DNA from: Flavobacteriales bacterium UBA5040
Lineage (GTDB): Bacteria > Bacteroidota > Bacteroidia > Flavobacteriales > Weeksellaceae
Direction: 5' to 3'
NCBI GenBank assembly: GCA_002415135.1
Contig: DIBY01000021.1
Coordinates: 1 to 64,000 of the forward strand
Length of the DNA: 64,000 nt
Part shown: piece by piece, positions 1-8,646 of the stretch
Numbering within the stretch: position 1 is the stretch's first letter
Layout: each line of letters opens with the position of its first letter
The notes under the pieces: model-generated
Database searches by the model: none
Told to the model about the DNA's origin: nothing
The model's input: only the letters and a program-made list of their open reading frames with translations
Position numbers and translations under genes: made by a program

Positions 1-41
1 CCAAGTTTTGATACTGATCCCTGTTCGTTGAGAAATGAGTT

Positions 42-73
42 TAAAAAAAAGAAAACTCCCGAAAGAGTTTTCT
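42..73 (-). terminator. Rho-independent terminator of first tRNA-Pro
   Basis: On the minus strand a GAAAACTC/GAGTTTTC stem follows the tRNA-Pro gene and ends in a run of T. A near-identical copy follows the second tRNA-Pro. Confidence 0.75.
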
Positions 74-79
74 ATAAAG

Positions 80-154
80 TCGGGGCGGCAGGATTCGAAC
101 CTGCGACCTCCTGGTCCCAAACCAGGCGCGATGACCGGACTACGCTACGCCCCG
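80..154 (-). tRNA. tRNA-Pro (anticodon TGG), copy 1
   Basis: Minus-strand cloverleaf of 75 nt. The acceptor stem is CGGGGCG/CGCCCCG with discriminator A. The T arm contains GGTTCGAATCC, and the anticodon stem CCTGG/CCAGG encloses the TGG anticodon. CCA is not encoded. The sequence is identical to the copy at 435-509. Confidence 0.97.
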
Positions 155-243
155 AGTACTTTTTAACTAAACCTGTAGAGAGTCAAATTTAAAATTTTAC
201 CAAAGATCCTGATACAGATCAAAAACTCTTTTCTACAATTAAA

Positions 244-276
244 CAAAAAAAAGACTGAGAAAATTCTCGGTCTTTT
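244..276 (-). terminator. Rho-independent terminator of tRNA-Arg
   Basis: Reading the minus strand, AAGACCGAGAA and TTCTCAGTCTT form a stem with one mismatch, directly followed by a T-run, just downstream of the tRNA-Arg gene. Confidence 0.7.
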
Positions 277-280
277 TCAG

Positions 281-354
281 TGAGCGCGACAGGATTCGAA
301 CCTGTGACCGTCTGCTTAGAAGGCAGATGCTCTATCCAGCTGAGCTACGCACCC
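281..354 (-). tRNA. tRNA-Arg (anticodon TCT)
   Basis: Minus-strand cloverleaf of 74 nt. The acceptor stem is GGGTGCG/CGCGCTC with two G-U pairs and discriminator A. The D arm reads AGCTCAGCTGGATAGAGC, the anticodon loop CTTCTAA gives TCT, and the T arm contains GGTTCGAATCC. CCA is not encoded. Confidence 0.97.
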
Positions 355-399
355 AAATTTTGGGATTTTCAAACTCATCGTTGGGAAGATGAATTTTTT

Positions 400-429
400 A
401 AAAAAGAAAACTCTCGAAAGAGTTTTCTA
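400..429 (-). terminator. Rho-independent terminator of second tRNA-Pro
   Basis: Minus-strand stem GAAAACTC/GAGTTTTC followed by T-rich sequence. It is nearly the same as the terminator at 42-73, so tRNA and terminator were duplicated together. Confidence 0.75.
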
Positions 430-434
430 CAAAG

Positions 435-509
435 TCGGGGCGGCAGGATTCGAACCTGCGACCTCCTGGTCCCAAACCAGGCGCGATGACCGGACTACGC
501 TACGCCCCG
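435..509 (-). tRNA. tRNA-Pro (anticodon TGG), copy 2
   Basis: Identical 75-nt cloverleaf to the gene at 80-154, 355 bp away in the same orientation, with the tRNA-Arg gene between them. Confidence 0.97.
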
Positions 510-531
510 AATAATTTTTTGGCGAAAGTTG

Positions 532-618
532 CGGAGAGTAAGGGATTCGAACCCTTGGTACAGTTTCCCATACGCTTGTTTAGCAAACAAGTCCTTTCGG
601 CCACTCAGGCAACTCTCC
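532..618 (-). tRNA. tRNA-Ser (anticodon GCT)
   Basis: Minus-strand class II tRNA of 87 nt. The acceptor stem is GGAGAGT/ACTCTCC with discriminator G. The anticodon stem CTTGT/ACAAG encloses GCT, there is a long variable arm (CGTATGGGAAACTGTACC), and the T arm reads AGGGTTCGAATCCCT. It is the most upstream gene of the four-tRNA group. Confidence 0.97.
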
Positions 619-714
619 AGTGCAATATTTATAAGAGCGTCTGTTCTGTAATTGCGAGTGCAAATATAAAAGAGTTTTTGTTATAAACCAAAATAAATTC
701 CTAAAAAATATTCG

Positions 715-722
715 TATTTTTG
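715..722 (+). promoter_or_regulatory. TAnnTTTG -7 box upstream of amidase
   Basis: TATTTTTG matches the Bacteroidetes sigma-A -7 consensus TAnnTTTG and lies 28 bp before the ATG of the amidase gene. No TTG is seen at the usual -33 spacing. Confidence 0.45.
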
Positions 723-750
723 ACTCTAATTTTAAATTATTTCAAATTAC

Positions 751-1767
751 ATGCGTAATACATTATCTATCACATCCTTAGGATTACTAATTATTTCTTG
801 CGGATCGCAAAAAAATATTCAATCTGCCGCGGTTAAACCAACTATGCCCAAAGTTTCACCGGTAAAACCTGTAGTTTCCGTTCAAAAACCGAAAGTTCAC
901 AATGAGCATGGAGTCGATTTTTTCAGAGAAAATATCGCCGATGCCACCAAAAATGATAATACGGCCAGCTATGGTTCTATCGTTTCTGCAAATCCGGCAG
1001 GATATAAAGTGGTCAAAACTTTTTTCCCTTCCGTAGGTCAGAATTTTCGTCAAAAATATATCATTCTGCATTATACAGCTTTAGATGATGACAAGTCAGT
1101 GACTGTATTAACGCAGCAATCAGTAAGTGCTCACTATTTAGTGAATGATTTGGGTGATAATGAAATTTACCAATTGGTTGATGAAAATAAAAGAGCCTAT
1201 CATGCTGGAATAAGTGCTTGGAGAAAAGATAAAATGTTGAATGATACGTCTATCGGAATTGAAATCGTGAATGCTGGTTATAAAACAGACGCAAGCGGAA
1301 TTAAAATTTTCCCTGAATATCCGGAAGCACAAGTAAGAAAAGTTGCCGCCTTGGTGAAAGATCTTGCCAACAGATATATGATTCCCGCCACGAATGTTCT
1401 TGGACATTCTGATGTTGCACCGACCAGAAAGCAGGATCCAGGACCAAAGTTCCCGTGGAAAAAATTATATGATGAGTATCAGATTGGAATGTGGTATGAT
1501 GAAAGTACCAAACAAAACTTTTATGACACCTCAGTTTTAGACGATTATGCGATGCAAATGACGGTTCCTTCGTTTATTTTTAAAATTCAGGGTGCGTTGC
1601 GGGATTTCGGATACGATATCAATCCGACCGGTGAGTATGATGCTACTACCAAGAAAACCATTGAAACTTTTCAATATCATTTCCGACCACAGAATTATTC
1701 TGGGATGATGGACGCTGAAACATGGGCAATTTTACAAGCCTTAAACTTGAAGTATCCAAATAAATAA
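751..1767 (+). CDS. Lipoprotein N-acetylmuramoyl-L-alanine amidase (AmiD/AmpD-like) with peptidoglycan-binding domain
   Basis: This is a 338-residue predicted lipoprotein that should cleave the amide bond between N-acetylmuramic acid and the stem peptide, acting at the cell envelope. The N-terminus has a short hydrophobic stretch ending in the lipobox LIISC. An Amidase_2 (PGRP-type) domain spans about residues 85-240, with ILHYT (H107), YHAG (H151), GHSDVAP (H219) and DPGPKFPW (D229). H107, H219 and D229 are the expected zinc ligands. A C-terminal helical peptidoglycan-binding domain follows at about 265-335 (IQGALRDFGY, TIETFQYHF). The gene is alone between the tRNA group and aspA, with its own promoter box and terminator. 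Family recognition is firm; the substrate preference (anhydro versus intact muropeptide) is not determined. Confidence 0.9.
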   Translation: MRNTLSITSLGLLIISCGSQKNIQSAAVKPTMPKVSPVKPVVSVQKPKVHNEHGVDFFRENIADATKNDNTASYGSIVSANPAGYKVVKTFFPSVGQNFRQKYIILHYTALDDDKSVTVLTQQSVSAHYLVNDLGDNEIYQLVDENKRAYHAGISAWRKDKMLNDTSIGIEIVNAGYKTDASGIKIFPEYPEAQVRKVAALVKDLANRYMIPATNVLGHSDVAPTRKQDPGPKFPWKKLYDEYQIGMWYDESTKQNFYDTSVLDDYAMQMTVPSFIFKIQGALRDFGYDINPTGEYDATTKKTIETFQYHFRPQNYSGMMDAETWAILQALNLKYPNK

Positions 1768-1787
1768 AATATCTTTACAATTCTAAA

Positions 1788-1816
1788 AGTGGGCGATAAA
1801 AATCGCTCATTTTTTA
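1788..1816 (+). terminator. Terminator after amidase gene
   Basis: GGGCGAT and ATCGCTC form a stem with one G-U pair around AAAA, followed by six T. A possible GTG start for the next reading frame falls inside this hairpin, which argues for the downstream ATG at 1882. Confidence 0.7.
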
Positions 1817-1881
1817 CATACTTTTTAGATCAATTTAATAAAGCAGTAAATAATCTTAACCTTCTCAACAAAATTATTTTT

Positions 1882-3285
1882 ATGGAAAATTTCAGAAATG
1901 AAAGCGATTTATTAGGAACTTTACAGGTTCCTCAGAATGCATATTATGGAGTTCAAACCCAACGGGCCATTGATAACTTTAAAATTTCAGGACAGACCCT
2001 TTCTTCTTATCCCCATTTTATTAAAGGACTTGCGATTGTAAAAAAAGCGGCTGCAAAAACCAATTATGAATTGGGCTTACTGGAGGAAAATCTTTACAAA
2101 ATGATTGCAGAAACCTGCGATGAACTGGTTGCTGGAAAACTACATGAAGAATTCCCGATCGATATGATTCAAGGTGGAGCGGGAACTTCGGTGAATATGA
2201 ATGCGAATGAGGTTATTGCCAACCGCGTCCTGGAAAAATTAGGAAAAGAAAAAGGAGATTATCAGTTTTGCTCTCCAAATGATCATATTAATCTTTCACA
2301 ATCGACGAACGACGCTTATCCAACTTCATTGAAAATGGCTTTACTGGCGATGAATGTTGAGTTGGTAGAGAAGCTTAAGAAAATAGTTGAAGCATTTCGT
2401 GAAAAAGGAAAAGAGCTTGCACCCGTGATCAAAATGGGAAGAACGCAATTACAGGATGCAGTGCCAATGAGTATGGGGCAGGAGTTTGAAGCTTTTGCGG
2501 CAACTTTGGAAGAAGATATCTCTAAATTAAATGGAAACGCCAATCTATTTGTTGAAGTAAATATGGGTGCAACGGCCATCGGAACTGGATTAAATGCGCC
2601 GGTTGGTTATGCCAATCTGTGTGCTAAAAATCTTTCTCAATTGACCGGTTTCGCCATTGTTTCTGCACCAAACTTAGTGGAAGCAACCCCAGATACGGGA
2701 GCTTATGTCATTTATTCTTCTGCTTTAAAGAGATTAGCGGTGAAACTTTCTAAGATCTGTAATGATTTGCGTTTACTTTCTTCAGGACCAAGAGCAGGAT
2801 TTTTTGAAATCAATCTTCCAGCAATGCAACCTGGATCATCAATTATGCCGGGTAAAGTAAATCCCGTAATTCCAGAAGTGGTGAACCAAGTTTGCTTTAA
2901 GGTAATTGGGAATGACTTAACTGTAACGTTTGCGGCAGAGGCAGGTCAATTACAACTCAATGTTATGGAGCCGGTTCTTTCACATTCGATCATGGAAAGT
3001 ATGATTTTCTTAGGAAATGCGATGGATACTTTAAGAGAAAAATGTGTGGTAGGAATTACAGCCAATAAAGAAGCGTGCCTGAATATGGTCAGAAACAGCA
3101 TCGGGATCGTAACTGCTTTAAATCCTTATATCGGCTATAAGAATTCGACTGAGATTGCTAAAGAAGCTTTGCAAACAGGAAGAAGCGTTTACGATCTGGT
3201 TTTAGAAAGAGGAATTCTTTCTGAAGAACGACTCAACGAAATTCTGGATCCTGAAAATATGTTGAAACCCCATCAACCAATGTAA
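1882..3285 (+). CDS. aspA: Aspartate ammonia-lyase
   Basis: A 467-residue enzyme of the aspartase/fumarase superfamily that reversibly converts L-aspartate to fumarate and ammonia in the cytoplasm. The superfamily signature GSSIMPGKVNPVIPE is present. The surrounding NQVCFKVIGNDLTVT and AAEAGQLQLNVMEPV match AspA more closely than FumC, as do SPNDHINLSQSTNDA and GRTQLQDAVP. The reading frame is open from a GTG at 1789, but that start lies in the preceding terminator. The ATG at 1882, which begins MENFRNESDLLG, gives the family's usual N-terminus. The gene stands 55 bp before the M16 protease on the same strand. Aspartase is favoured over fumarase with high confidence. Confidence 0.93.
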   Translation: MENFRNESDLLGTLQVPQNAYYGVQTQRAIDNFKISGQTLSSYPHFIKGLAIVKKAAAKTNYELGLLEENLYKMIAETCDELVAGKLHEEFPIDMIQGGAGTSVNMNANEVIANRVLEKLGKEKGDYQFCSPNDHINLSQSTNDAYPTSLKMALLAMNVELVEKLKKIVEAFREKGKELAPVIKMGRTQLQDAVPMSMGQEFEAFAATLEEDISKLNGNANLFVEVNMGATAIGTGLNAPVGYANLCAKNLSQLTGFAIVSAPNLVEATPDTGAYVIYSSALKRLAVKLSKICNDLRLLSSGPRAGFFEINLPAMQPGSSIMPGKVNPVIPEVVNQVCFKVIGNDLTVTFAAEAGQLQLNVMEPVLSHSIMESMIFLGNAMDTLREKCVVGITANKEACLNMVRNSIGIVTALNPYIGYKNSTEIAKEALQTGRSVYDLVLERGILSEERLNEILDPENMLKPHQPM

Positions 3286-3339
3286 CTTTTAGCGATAAAA
3301 GCTGACTTATAGAGATAATCGGATAATTTTAAATAATTA

Positions 3340-6255
3340 ATGAAAAAAATTTTAACAACAATAGCAATGATCGGAGCATTCATGCTGGCTGACGCGCAGA
3401 AATTTGAAACTAAAAAAGCAACTGACAACAGTGGCTATCAATACGAAACCGTCATCAATGATAAAACAGGTGTAAGAGTTTATACTTTAAAAAATGGTTT
3501 AAAAGTTTTCCTGGCGAAAAACGACGATGCACCAAAAATTCAGACTTACATTCCTGTGAGAACCGGAAGTAACAATGATCCAGCTGACAATACAGGTCTA
3601 GCGCACTATTTGGAACACATGATGTTCAAAGGGACCTCAAATCTGGCCAGTGCAAATTGGGCAAAAGAGAAACCACTTTTAGATCAGATTTCCAGCTTAT
3701 ACGAACAGCATAAAGCAGAACAGGATCCAGAAAAAAAGAAAGCACTTTATAAAAAAATAGACGAAGTTTCTCAGGAGGCCAGTAAATATGCAATTGCTAA
3801 CGAATATGACAAAGCGATCTCTTCGCTTGGAGCTTCGGGAACCAACGCGCATACCTGGTTGGATGAAACGGTTTATAAAAACAATATTCCCAACAACGAA
3901 TTGGAGAAATGGTTGAAAGTTGAAAAAGAAAGATTTTCTCAATTAACTTTAAGATTATTCCATACTGAACTGGAAGCGGTTTACGAAGAATTCAACCGTT
4001 CTCAGGATAACGATAGTCGTTTGGTGAACTATGAATTAATGGACGCTCTTTTTCCAAAACATCCAAACGGTCAGCAGACGACTATTGGAAAATCGGAGCA
4101 TTTGAAAAATCCTTCAATGGTTGCGATTCACAAATATTTTGATGAATATTATGTGCCGAACAACTACGCGATGGTTTTAGTGGGAGATTTAGATTTCGAC
4201 AAAACAATCAAAATGGTTGATCAATATTTCGGAAGTTTTGAATACAAAGAATTGCCGAAAAAACAAATGATCACCGAAGATCCGATGACTAAAATTGTAG
4301 AAAGAACAGTGAAAAGTCCTTCTACACCAAGATTGCAAATGTCTTGGAGATCTGATTCTTATGGAACTCAAAACGCTAGATTGGCAGATATCGTAGGAAA
4401 TATCCTGACCAACTCCGGCGATTCTGGTTTGATTGATTTAAACATTAATCAAAGTCAAAAAGCTTTGCGAGCAATGGCTTACGAATCAGCATTTAAAAAA
4501 TACGGAAGTTTCTCGTTGATTATTGTTCCGAAAAATGATCAAACTTTTGACGAAGCGAAAAAATTAATGTTAGATCAAATTGATTTGGTGAAAAAAGGAG
4601 AATTCCAGGAATGGTTAATTCCGGCCATCATCAATGATATGAAGATTCAGCGAATGAAAACATTTGAAACTGCTGATGGATTAGCAAGCAGTTTATATGG
4701 AACTTATATCAATGACAGAACTTGGGAACAGGAACTGAATGAGATCAACGAATACGAGAAAATTACGAAAGCTGACGTCGTGAAATTTGCCAACGAATTC
4801 TTTAAAGATAATTATGTTATCATTAAAAAAGAAAAAGGCGTTAACGATAAACTGGTTCGCGTAGAAAATCCGGGAATTACTCCAATTAAATTGAATAGAG
4901 AAGAGCAATCTCCATTTTTAAAAGGAATTTTATCTCAGAAATCTTCTGATATTAAACCAGAATTTATCGATTACACAAAAGTGATTAAAACCGATAAAAT
5001 TGGTGATAAAAAAGTAAGCTTCGTTCATAATAAATACAACGATATTGCGCAAGCTCATTTTGTTTTCCCTTTCGGAAGCGATAATGACAAAGAGTTAGGA
5101 TTGGCTACTCAGGTATTACAATATTTGGGAACCGACAAATTATCTGCAGAAGATTTGAAAAAGGAATTCTTCAAATTAGGTATTTCTAATGATTTCAGGA
5201 CTTCAAATGATCAGCTTAGAATTTCTTTAAGCGGTTTAGAAGAAAATATGCCGAAAGCAATCGAGTTGTTGAAAAACTGGATGCAAAATGCAAAACCAGA
5301 TCAGAAAGTTTACGCAGAGAATGTGAAAACAATTTTGGAAGGTCGTGAAGTTGCTAAAAAAGACAAGGGTAGAATTATGGCTGCTTTGTCTAACTATGCG
5401 AAATATGGTAAGGTTTCCCGCTTCACCGATGTACTTTCTAAAGATCAGTTAGAAGCGATCAACTCCGTAGACATGACCAATAAAGTACAGAACTTATTAA
5501 AAATGCCTTATGAGATCTTCTTTTACGGACAGGATTTCAACGCGTTTAAAAAGTATGCAAAACCTTTCGTAGAAAAGGAAACCATGAAAGTTGCTGCAAA
5601 ACAGAACTATCCTGAACCAGCGACCGATGGAAACGTCTATTTTACCAATTACGACATGGTGCAAACCGAGATGGCGAAAGTGGCAAAGGGACCAAATGTA
5701 AATTTAGCTAACCTTGGAAAAATCAGTGTTTTCAATGAGTATTTCGGACGAGGATTGTCTTCAATCGTGTTTCAGGAAATTCGTGAAAGTAAGAGTTTAG
5801 CGTATTCTGCGTATGTTTCTTATGCCTCAAGCAGTGAATTGAATCGTCCGGATTATGTGACGACTTACATCGGAACGCAGGCGAATAAATTGCCGCAAGC
5901 AGTTACTGCAATGGATGAGTTGATGGCTAATCTGCCTCAAATTCCAGCACAATTTAATAATGCTAAAAATGCAGCGTTAAAGCAAATTGCGTCTGGTAGA
6001 ATTAATAGAACGAATATTTATTTCAATCAGTTGAACCTGAAAAAATTAGGCGTTGATTATGATTTGAGAAAAGATATTTACAAAGAAGTGGAGAAATTAT
6101 CTTTAGCAGATTTAACCAATTTCTATGATTCGCAGATGAAACCGATGAAATACAATACGGCGATCATTGGTAAAAAAGAGAACTTAGATATGGATGCTCT
6201 TAATAAAATAGGAAAATTCCAGGAAGTGAGTTTAGAAGAGATCTTCGGATATTAA
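3340..6255 (+). CDS. M16 family zinc metallopeptidase, exported, two M16 halves
   Basis: A 971-residue protease of the pitrilysin/insulinase family with a cleavable signal peptide (MKKILTTIAMIGAFMLADAQ), so probably periplasmic. The inverted zinc motif HxxEH is HYLEH at residues 89-93, and the third ligand is probably E217 in AVYEEFNR. The 120-odd residues between them exceed the usual 75-80 because of a charged helical insertion at about 108-155. The second half (about 520-960) keeps the M16 fold features such as a glycine-rich FGRGLSSIVFQEIRE region but lacks an HxxEH, as is typical for the inactive half. Expected role: degradation of small exported peptides. The gene is followed by a clear terminator. 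Confidence 0.9.
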   Translation: MKKILTTIAMIGAFMLADAQKFETKKATDNSGYQYETVINDKTGVRVYTLKNGLKVFLAKNDDAPKIQTYIPVRTGSNNDPADNTGLAHYLEHMMFKGTSNLASANWAKEKPLLDQISSLYEQHKAEQDPEKKKALYKKIDEVSQEASKYAIANEYDKAISSLGASGTNAHTWLDETVYKNNIPNNELEKWLKVEKERFSQLTLRLFHTELEAVYEEFNRSQDNDSRLVNYELMDALFPKHPNGQQTTIGKSEHLKNPSMVAIHKYFDEYYVPNNYAMVLVGDLDFDKTIKMVDQYFGSFEYKELPKKQMITEDPMTKIVERTVKSPSTPRLQMSWRSDSYGTQNARLADIVGNILTNSGDSGLIDLNINQSQKALRAMAYESAFKKYGSFSLIIVPKNDQTFDEAKKLMLDQIDLVKKGEFQEWLIPAIINDMKIQRMKTFETADGLASSLYGTYINDRTWEQELNEINEYEKITKADVVKFANEFFKDNYVIIKKEKGVNDKLVRVENPGITPIKLNREEQSPFLKGILSQKSSDIKPEFIDYTKVIKTDKIGDKKVSFVHNKYNDIAQAHFVFPFGSDNDKELGLATQVLQYLGTDKLSAEDLKKEFFKLGISNDFRTSNDQLRISLSGLEENMPKAIELLKNWMQNAKPDQKVYAENVKTILEGREVAKKDKGRIMAALSNYAKYGKVSRFTDVLSKDQLEAINSVDMTNKVQNLLKMPYEIFFYGQDFNAFKKYAKPFVEKETMKVAAKQNYPEPATDGNVYFTNYDMVQTEMAKVAKGPNVNLANLGKISVFNEYFGRGLSSIVFQEIRESKSLAYSAYVSYASSSELNRPDYVTTYIGTQANKLPQAVTAMDELMANLPQIPAQFNNAKNAALKQIASGRINRTNIYFNQLNLKKLGVDYDLRKDIYKEVEKLSLADLTNFYDSQMKPMKYNTAIIGKKENLDMDALNKIGKFQEVSLEEIFGY

Positions 6256-6278
6256 TTTAAATTCAATTCAAAATATTA

Positions 6279-6310
6279 AAAAAGTGAGACTTCGGTTTCA
6301 CTTTTTTTTT
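6279..6310 (+). terminator. Terminator after M16 protease
   Basis: AAAGTGAGAC and GTTTCACTTT pair around a TTCG tetraloop with one G-U pair, then a run of nine T. Confidence 0.85.
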
Positions 6311-6348
6311 GCTAAATACTAAAATTAAAAAAAAATTGTTTTAAGAAA

Positions 6349-7773
6349 GTGAAATATTTAGTCGCTTTTTGTTGTATTCAATTCTCTTATTTGATTCAGG
6401 CACAGGAATCTATATTGTTTGGCAATGATCAATATAGCGGCATCAGTTCGGTCATGATTTCGCCTGCACAAGCGTTTCTTAACCCAAATCCGTGGGATAT
6501 CAATATGATCGCTGAAGATGTATTTGTTCAAAATGATTATGGTTTTATTTCTCAGCAAAGTTTTATCGGTCTCACCAATGCTGAGATCAAATCAGCCAGC
6601 ATTAAGAAAAACATAACGGGCGACAATACTCCTAACGTTTTTGACTTTTATAATAATGAATTCGGGAACTATCATTTGAGTTCCGATATTCTGGGACCGT
6701 CATTTCAGTTAAAAATAAATATTAAGGAAAAGGATTTTGCAGTTGGATTGTTTTCCAGATTGAGGACTCAAAGTTCAGCGGTGAACGTTGATAATTATTT
6801 AAGATTTGGAAATCAGGATCTCTTAGAACCGGAACTTTATACCCTAAAACCTTTGAAGATCAATTTTATGAATTGGGCCGAAATCGGTTTAAATGTTGCC
6901 ACAGAAATTTTCCCGTATTCAGATCATCAGTGGATCATTGGCGGCAATATAAAATATGAGATCGGCTTAGATGCTTTGAATGTAGAAAGCAAAGTCCCGT
7001 TTCAATTGACCAGATCTAATGATGAAGCAGATGTAAAATCAATCGTCGCTTCTGATTATGATATTGCGGCCAGTTTCGTTACCAATTATAATTTTGAGAC
7101 CGATCGCTACGAATATCAACAACGCGGAAAAGGATTGGGCTTCGACTTTGGGCTAACTTTTATTGATCGCGATTCAGACGCCGAGGATTATAATTTGAAA
7201 GCAGGTCTTAACGTATTGGATATCGGATCCGTTAGTTTTGAAGGAGAAAATCACTTATTAAAAGGTTCGGCCGTAGAACTTGAAAACAATCCAACGTTTA
7301 AAAACACGAAATTTAAAAGTCCACACCAATTTCTGCAGCTTTTAAGTAATGAAGTTTATGGCGACGAAAATGCTTCTTTGCAAGGGACTGATTTTAAGAT
7401 CGGTTTGCCAACGAGTCTTCATTTTAATATAAGCAAGAATATTCGAGAACACCATTATCTTAATGCCGATTGGATTCAGCGGATTCCTGTCTTCGAAAAT
7501 TCTCTTAAGCGCTCCAATATTTTTAATGTTTCTTACACCGTGCAAAAGCCGGTTGTCGGTTATGGCGGCTCCATATCATTGTATGAATACCGAAGTCTTC
7601 AAGTTGGAGCTTATCTACGCATTGGACCTTTAATTCTTGGAAGTGAAAATCTGTTTCCCTTAATCTTTAAACAGAAAAGACTACACTCTGGTGATTTTTA
7701 CATCGCGATCAAATTGTATCCTTTTTGGGATAATGAAATGAAGCGACATCGACGAGAAAACTGTAACTGTTAA
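6349..7773 (+). CDS. Exported outer-membrane-type protein, DUF5723-like
   Basis: A 474-residue protein with an apparent signal sequence ending near IQAQ (residue about 19) and a beta-rich, aromatic-rich body. I recognise the start of the mature protein (QYSGISSVMISPAQAFLNPNPWDIN) as resembling the Bacteroidetes DUF5723 family of putative outer-membrane proteins. The last strand region contains KLYPFWDNE and a basic, cysteine-containing tail (RRENCNC). The start codon is GTG at 6349; no in-frame ATG lies before the signal sequence. The gene is monocistronic, with terminators on both sides. Its function is unknown. Confidence 0.7.
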   Translation: MKYLVAFCCIQFSYLIQAQESILFGNDQYSGISSVMISPAQAFLNPNPWDINMIAEDVFVQNDYGFISQQSFIGLTNAEIKSASIKKNITGDNTPNVFDFYNNEFGNYHLSSDILGPSFQLKINIKEKDFAVGLFSRLRTQSSAVNVDNYLRFGNQDLLEPELYTLKPLKINFMNWAEIGLNVATEIFPYSDHQWIIGGNIKYEIGLDALNVESKVPFQLTRSNDEADVKSIVASDYDIAASFVTNYNFETDRYEYQQRGKGLGFDFGLTFIDRDSDAEDYNLKAGLNVLDIGSVSFEGENHLLKGSAVELENNPTFKNTKFKSPHQFLQLLSNEVYGDENASLQGTDFKIGLPTSLHFNISKNIREHHYLNADWIQRIPVFENSLKRSNIFNVSYTVQKPVVGYGGSISLYEYRSLQVGAYLRIGPLILGSENLFPLIFKQKRLHSGDFYIAIKLYPFWDNEMKRHRRENCNC

Positions 7774-7932
7774 TTGAATAAACTCCCGTCAATTAGTGGA
7801 TTATAGTAGAGAATTGGGTGATTTTACTCTTTTGTATTTGAAGAAATAAGGTCATCTTTGTAATGCAATACATAACAACATTCTTGTTACGATCTAATTG
7901 TAAAAAACTAAACTGATAACTGTGAAAACAGA

Positions 7933-7961
7933 AGTTCCGGAATTTTCCGGAATTTTTTTTG
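7933..7961 (+). terminator. Terminator between outer-membrane gene and RAYT
   Basis: TTCCGGA and TCCGGAA form a compact stem around ATTT followed by eight T. It is the plus-strand terminator facing the converging RAYT gene. The 7774-7932 interval shows nothing else I can support. Confidence 0.65.
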
Positions 7962-7978
7962 GAAGGCATTTTTGATGT

Positions 7979-8482
7979 TTATGATTTTTCAGAATCTGAT
8001 CTCCAATTTTTAATATTATTCAGGATATAAGCGACGATCAAATCATATTCTCTATCATTCCTGATAATGCGATCATGAAATCTAGCTTGCCACTCAAAAG
8101 ATTCGTAATTATTTCCGTTACACCATTTTTTTAATCGTCCTTTAAATCTATTCACAAATGAAGAAATAGAACAAGGAACTAGTGGGGCTAACCCATTTTT
8201 TGGAGTTTTAAAATCATTATCTACTTTAAAAATAGTAGCTATAAAATGAACATGATTCGGCATGATCACAAAATGGTCAATTTTTAAATGTGCTAATTTT
8301 AACGTTGCATTCTTAAGAAGCTCTTCTGCAAAAAAACCAATTTCTGTAAAAGACATTTCGTCATTTGAAATTTCACCAAAATAATGTTTTCGGTCTTTCG
8401 TAACAATGGTGATGAAATAGGAATTATTGGAGGAATAATCAAATCCAGGCAAGCGAAATTGTTTATGATATTGGTATGCCAT
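7979..8482 (-). CDS. REP-associated tyrosine transposase (RAYT), Y1/HUH family
   Basis: A 167-residue single-strand DNA transposase of the IS200-like Y1 family. The HUH metal-binding motif is MPNHVHFIA (H77, H79). The N-terminus RLPGFDYSSNNSYFITIVTKDR is typical of RAYTs, as is the C-terminal segment WQARFHDRIIR...AYILNNIKNW. The catalytic tyrosine should lie in that last helix (Y146 or Y152). RAYTs bind REP hairpins through a GTAG tetranucleotide beside the stem-loop. Exactly such elements flank the region just upstream of this gene (8487-8512 and 8598-8623), the first only 4 bp before the ATG. The gene looks intact. Whether it is active cannot be judged from one copy. Confidence 0.9.
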   Translation of the reverse strand: MAYQYHKQFRLPGFDYSSNNSYFITIVTKDRKHYFGEISNDEMSFTEIGFFAEELLKNATLKLAHLKIDHFVIMPNHVHFIATIFKVDNDFKTPKNGLAPLVPCSISSFVNRFKGRLKKWCNGNNYESFEWQARFHDRIIRNDREYDLIVAYILNNIKNWRSDSEKS

Positions 8483-8486
8483 TCTC

Positions 8487-8512
8487 GTAGGAACACGCCT
8501 TAGAGGCGTGTT
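8487..8512 (+). repeat. REP element (left), GTAG plus 9-bp hairpin
   Basis: A 26-bp element starts with GTAG followed by G and a perfect 9-bp stem AACACGCCT/AGGCGTGTT around TAG. It lies 4 bp upstream of the RAYT ATG and is inverted relative to the element at 8598-8623. Confidence 0.85.
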
Positions 8513-8597
8513 AATATTTGATTATTAATATATTGAAAATAGAGGTAATCAAATTTAGGAAATTTATTTTATACATGATTAATTTTTAAAATAGAAG

Positions 8598-8623
8598 AAC
8601 GCGCCTCTAAGGCGCGTTCCTAC
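8598..8623 (-). repeat. REP element (right, inverted), GTAG plus 9-bp hairpin
   Basis: On the minus strand it reads GTAG, G, then AACGCGCCT/AGGCGCGTT around TAG. It differs from the left element at two bases that are paired with each other in the stem, so the hairpin is kept. The two inverted elements bracket 85 bp of AT-rich DNA in the manner of a REPIN. Confidence 0.85.
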
Positions 8624-8646
8624 AAATCAATATATTTTAATAAAAA

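Noticed and set aside
1789..1881. N-terminal extension of AspA from a GTG at 1789
   Set aside because: The GTG and following codons lie in a Rho-independent terminator, and the extra residues are not part of the family.
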